A stretch of 6,427 nt of DNA from an archaeon. Lineage in GTDB: Archaea; Thermoproteota; Nitrososphaeria; Nitrososphaerales; CADDZS01. Of this stretch, positions 5,718 through 6,427 are shown piece by piece (the stretch's first letter is position 1; every line of letters begins with the position of its first letter). The notes beneath the pieces were generated by a model, which was given only the letters and a program-made list of their open reading frames with translations, searched no databases and was not told the DNA's origin. The translations under genes were made by a program, and so were the position numbers. The stretch is from contig JAKAPU010000151.1 in assembly GCA_021806865.1 (NCBI GenBank), forward strand, positions 1 through 6,427. The letters run 5' to 3'.

Positions 5718-6427
5718 ATGGGCATGGCGACGAGCAGTCAACGCGAAGCGATAGGAAGCGGAGAAAACGTTTGGATCAAGTCAGTCTGCTATATGTGCTA
5801 CAACTGCTGTGGCATCACGGTCAACAGGGTAAACGGAGTGATCAGAAAGATAGAAGGTGACCCTGATAATCCCATAAACAGAGGTCTGCTCTGCGCCAAG
5901 GGTAACGCAGGAATAATGACAGTTTACAATCAACACCGTCTCACGAAACCAATGATACGAACTAATACGGAGAAGGGAGTAGGCGTCGATCCCAAGTGGA
6001 AGGAGATCAGTTTTGACGAAGCAACTCAACTCCTTTGCGAACGCCTTGGACGAATAAGGGAAACCGATCCACGAAGATTGATCATAGTTTCCTTTGATTT
6101 GCAGGTAGCTTGGAGTCTCTTAAGAAACTGGGCTGGAGCATTTGGAACCCCGCATCTGTTCAGCGGAGGGGCCCAGTACTTTTGCGGGCCTGGCGTCCAT
6201 CCAATCCTCCATATGTCGCAGGGTTCGTTTGTCGCGGAGCCCGATCTTGACCTTTGTAATTACTTGATTTTATTCGGGACACAGACCGGGTTCGTTGTCA
6301 ATCACTTCCCCATGCTCAATGCATTGAAGCTTGCCGATGCGAGAGCAAGGGGGATGAAACTCGTGGTCATAGACCCAGTTTGCAGCTATGCGGGTGCTAA
6401 AGCGGATGAATGGCTTGCCATCAAACA
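5718..6427 (+). CDS. Molybdenum/tungsten bis-MGD oxidoreductase, N-terminal part (runs off window)
   Basis: The first 236 codons of a DMSO-reductase-superfamily catalytic subunit are present; the family is usually 650-1000 residues, so most lies beyond the right edge. The N-terminal [4Fe-4S] motif is C-x2-C-x3-C-x27-C: Cys24, Cys27, Cys31 and Cys59, the last in GLLCAKG with the conserved Lys61 that lies between cluster and pterin. It is followed by 'yn..RLtkPMIR' (69-81) and 'W.eIsfdEA' (94-102), both typical. The segment YFCGPGVHP (154-162) holds Cys156, the best candidate Mo/W ligand by position. LILFGTQTG (183-191) and KLVVIDPVCS..A..AD.WL (214-233) are the MGD-binding blocks. No twin-arginine signal is seen, so it is likely cytoplasmic. 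The family covers formate dehydrogenases, polysulfide/thiosulfate reductases, PadB-like acyl-CoA oxidoreductases, pyrogallol transhydroxylase and acetylene hydratase; the visible part does not decide between them. The ATG at 5718 fits the leaderless promoter; Met3 (5724) is an alternative. It is divergent from the minus-strand unit. Confidence 0.9.
   Translation, partial: MGMATSSQREAIGSGENVWIKSVCYMCYNCCGITVNRVNGVIRKIEGDPDNPINRGLLCAKGNAGIMTVYNQHRLTKPMIRTNTEKGVGVDPKWKEISFDEATQLLCERLGRIRETDPRRLIIVSFDLQVAWSLLRNWAGAFGTPHLFSGGAQYFCGPGVHPILHMSQGSFVAEPDLDLCNYLILFGTQTGFVVNHFPMLNALKLADARARGMKLVVIDPVCSYAGAKADEWLAIK

Noticed and set aside
1..6427. CRISPR repeats, tRNA genes or attachment sites
   Set aside because: No regularly spaced direct repeats, no cloverleaf-like sequence with a T-loop GGTTCRA motif, and no long direct repeats were noticed on reading both strands.

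Overview
The window looks archaeal. ATA (Ile) and AGA/AGG (Arg) codons are frequent. Start codons vary: GTG, TTG and ATG are all used. Ribosome binding sites are weak or absent before most genes. The best promoter candidates are TATA-like boxes about 30 nt upstream of start codons, which would give leaderless or nearly leaderless mRNAs. Base composition is moderate, mid-40s % GC by eye. The lineage cannot be fixed from this sequence; a Thermoplasmata-like or thaumarchaeal origin would fit. No tRNA, rRNA or CRISPR array is visible.

Layout. Positions 1-547 hold no intact gene. A decayed minus-strand stretch there resembles part of an IS256-type transposase. A TATA-like promoter and a perfect 6-bp inverted repeat sit directly before the first real gene. 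Positions 548-2035 (+) form a two-gene unit: an ACMSD-type TIM-barrel amidohydrolase/decarboxylase, then 12 nt later a Rieske [2Fe-2S] ferredoxin-like protein. Positions 2036-2212 are a convergent intergenic gap with U-rich terminator-like tracts. Positions 2213-5526 (-) form a second unit, transcribed in the order: second amidohydrolase, ornithine cyclodeaminase/mu-crystallin-family NAD(P) enzyme, 12-TM MFS transporter. The last two overlap by 14 nt. A 191-nt divergent promoter region (5527-5717) then leads into the N-terminal third or so of a molybdenum/tungsten bis-MGD oxidoreductase with a [4Fe-4S] motif, which runs off the right edge.

Together the genes read as an accessory catabolic cluster: an uptake permease, two metal-dependent hydrolase/decarboxylase-family proteins, an imine/amino-acid dehydrogenase-like enzyme, a Rieske electron carrier and a Mo/W redox enzyme. 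Degradation of a cyclic or aromatic carboxylate, possibly nitrogen-containing, is a reasonable but unproven inference. No single substrate is readable from the sequence. The most unusual points are the second amidohydrolase, which keeps the first and last metal motifs but lacks the usual histidines on two middle strands; the Rieske protein with no oxygenase beside it; and short palindromes placed between TATA boxes and start codons on both outward-facing transcription units.
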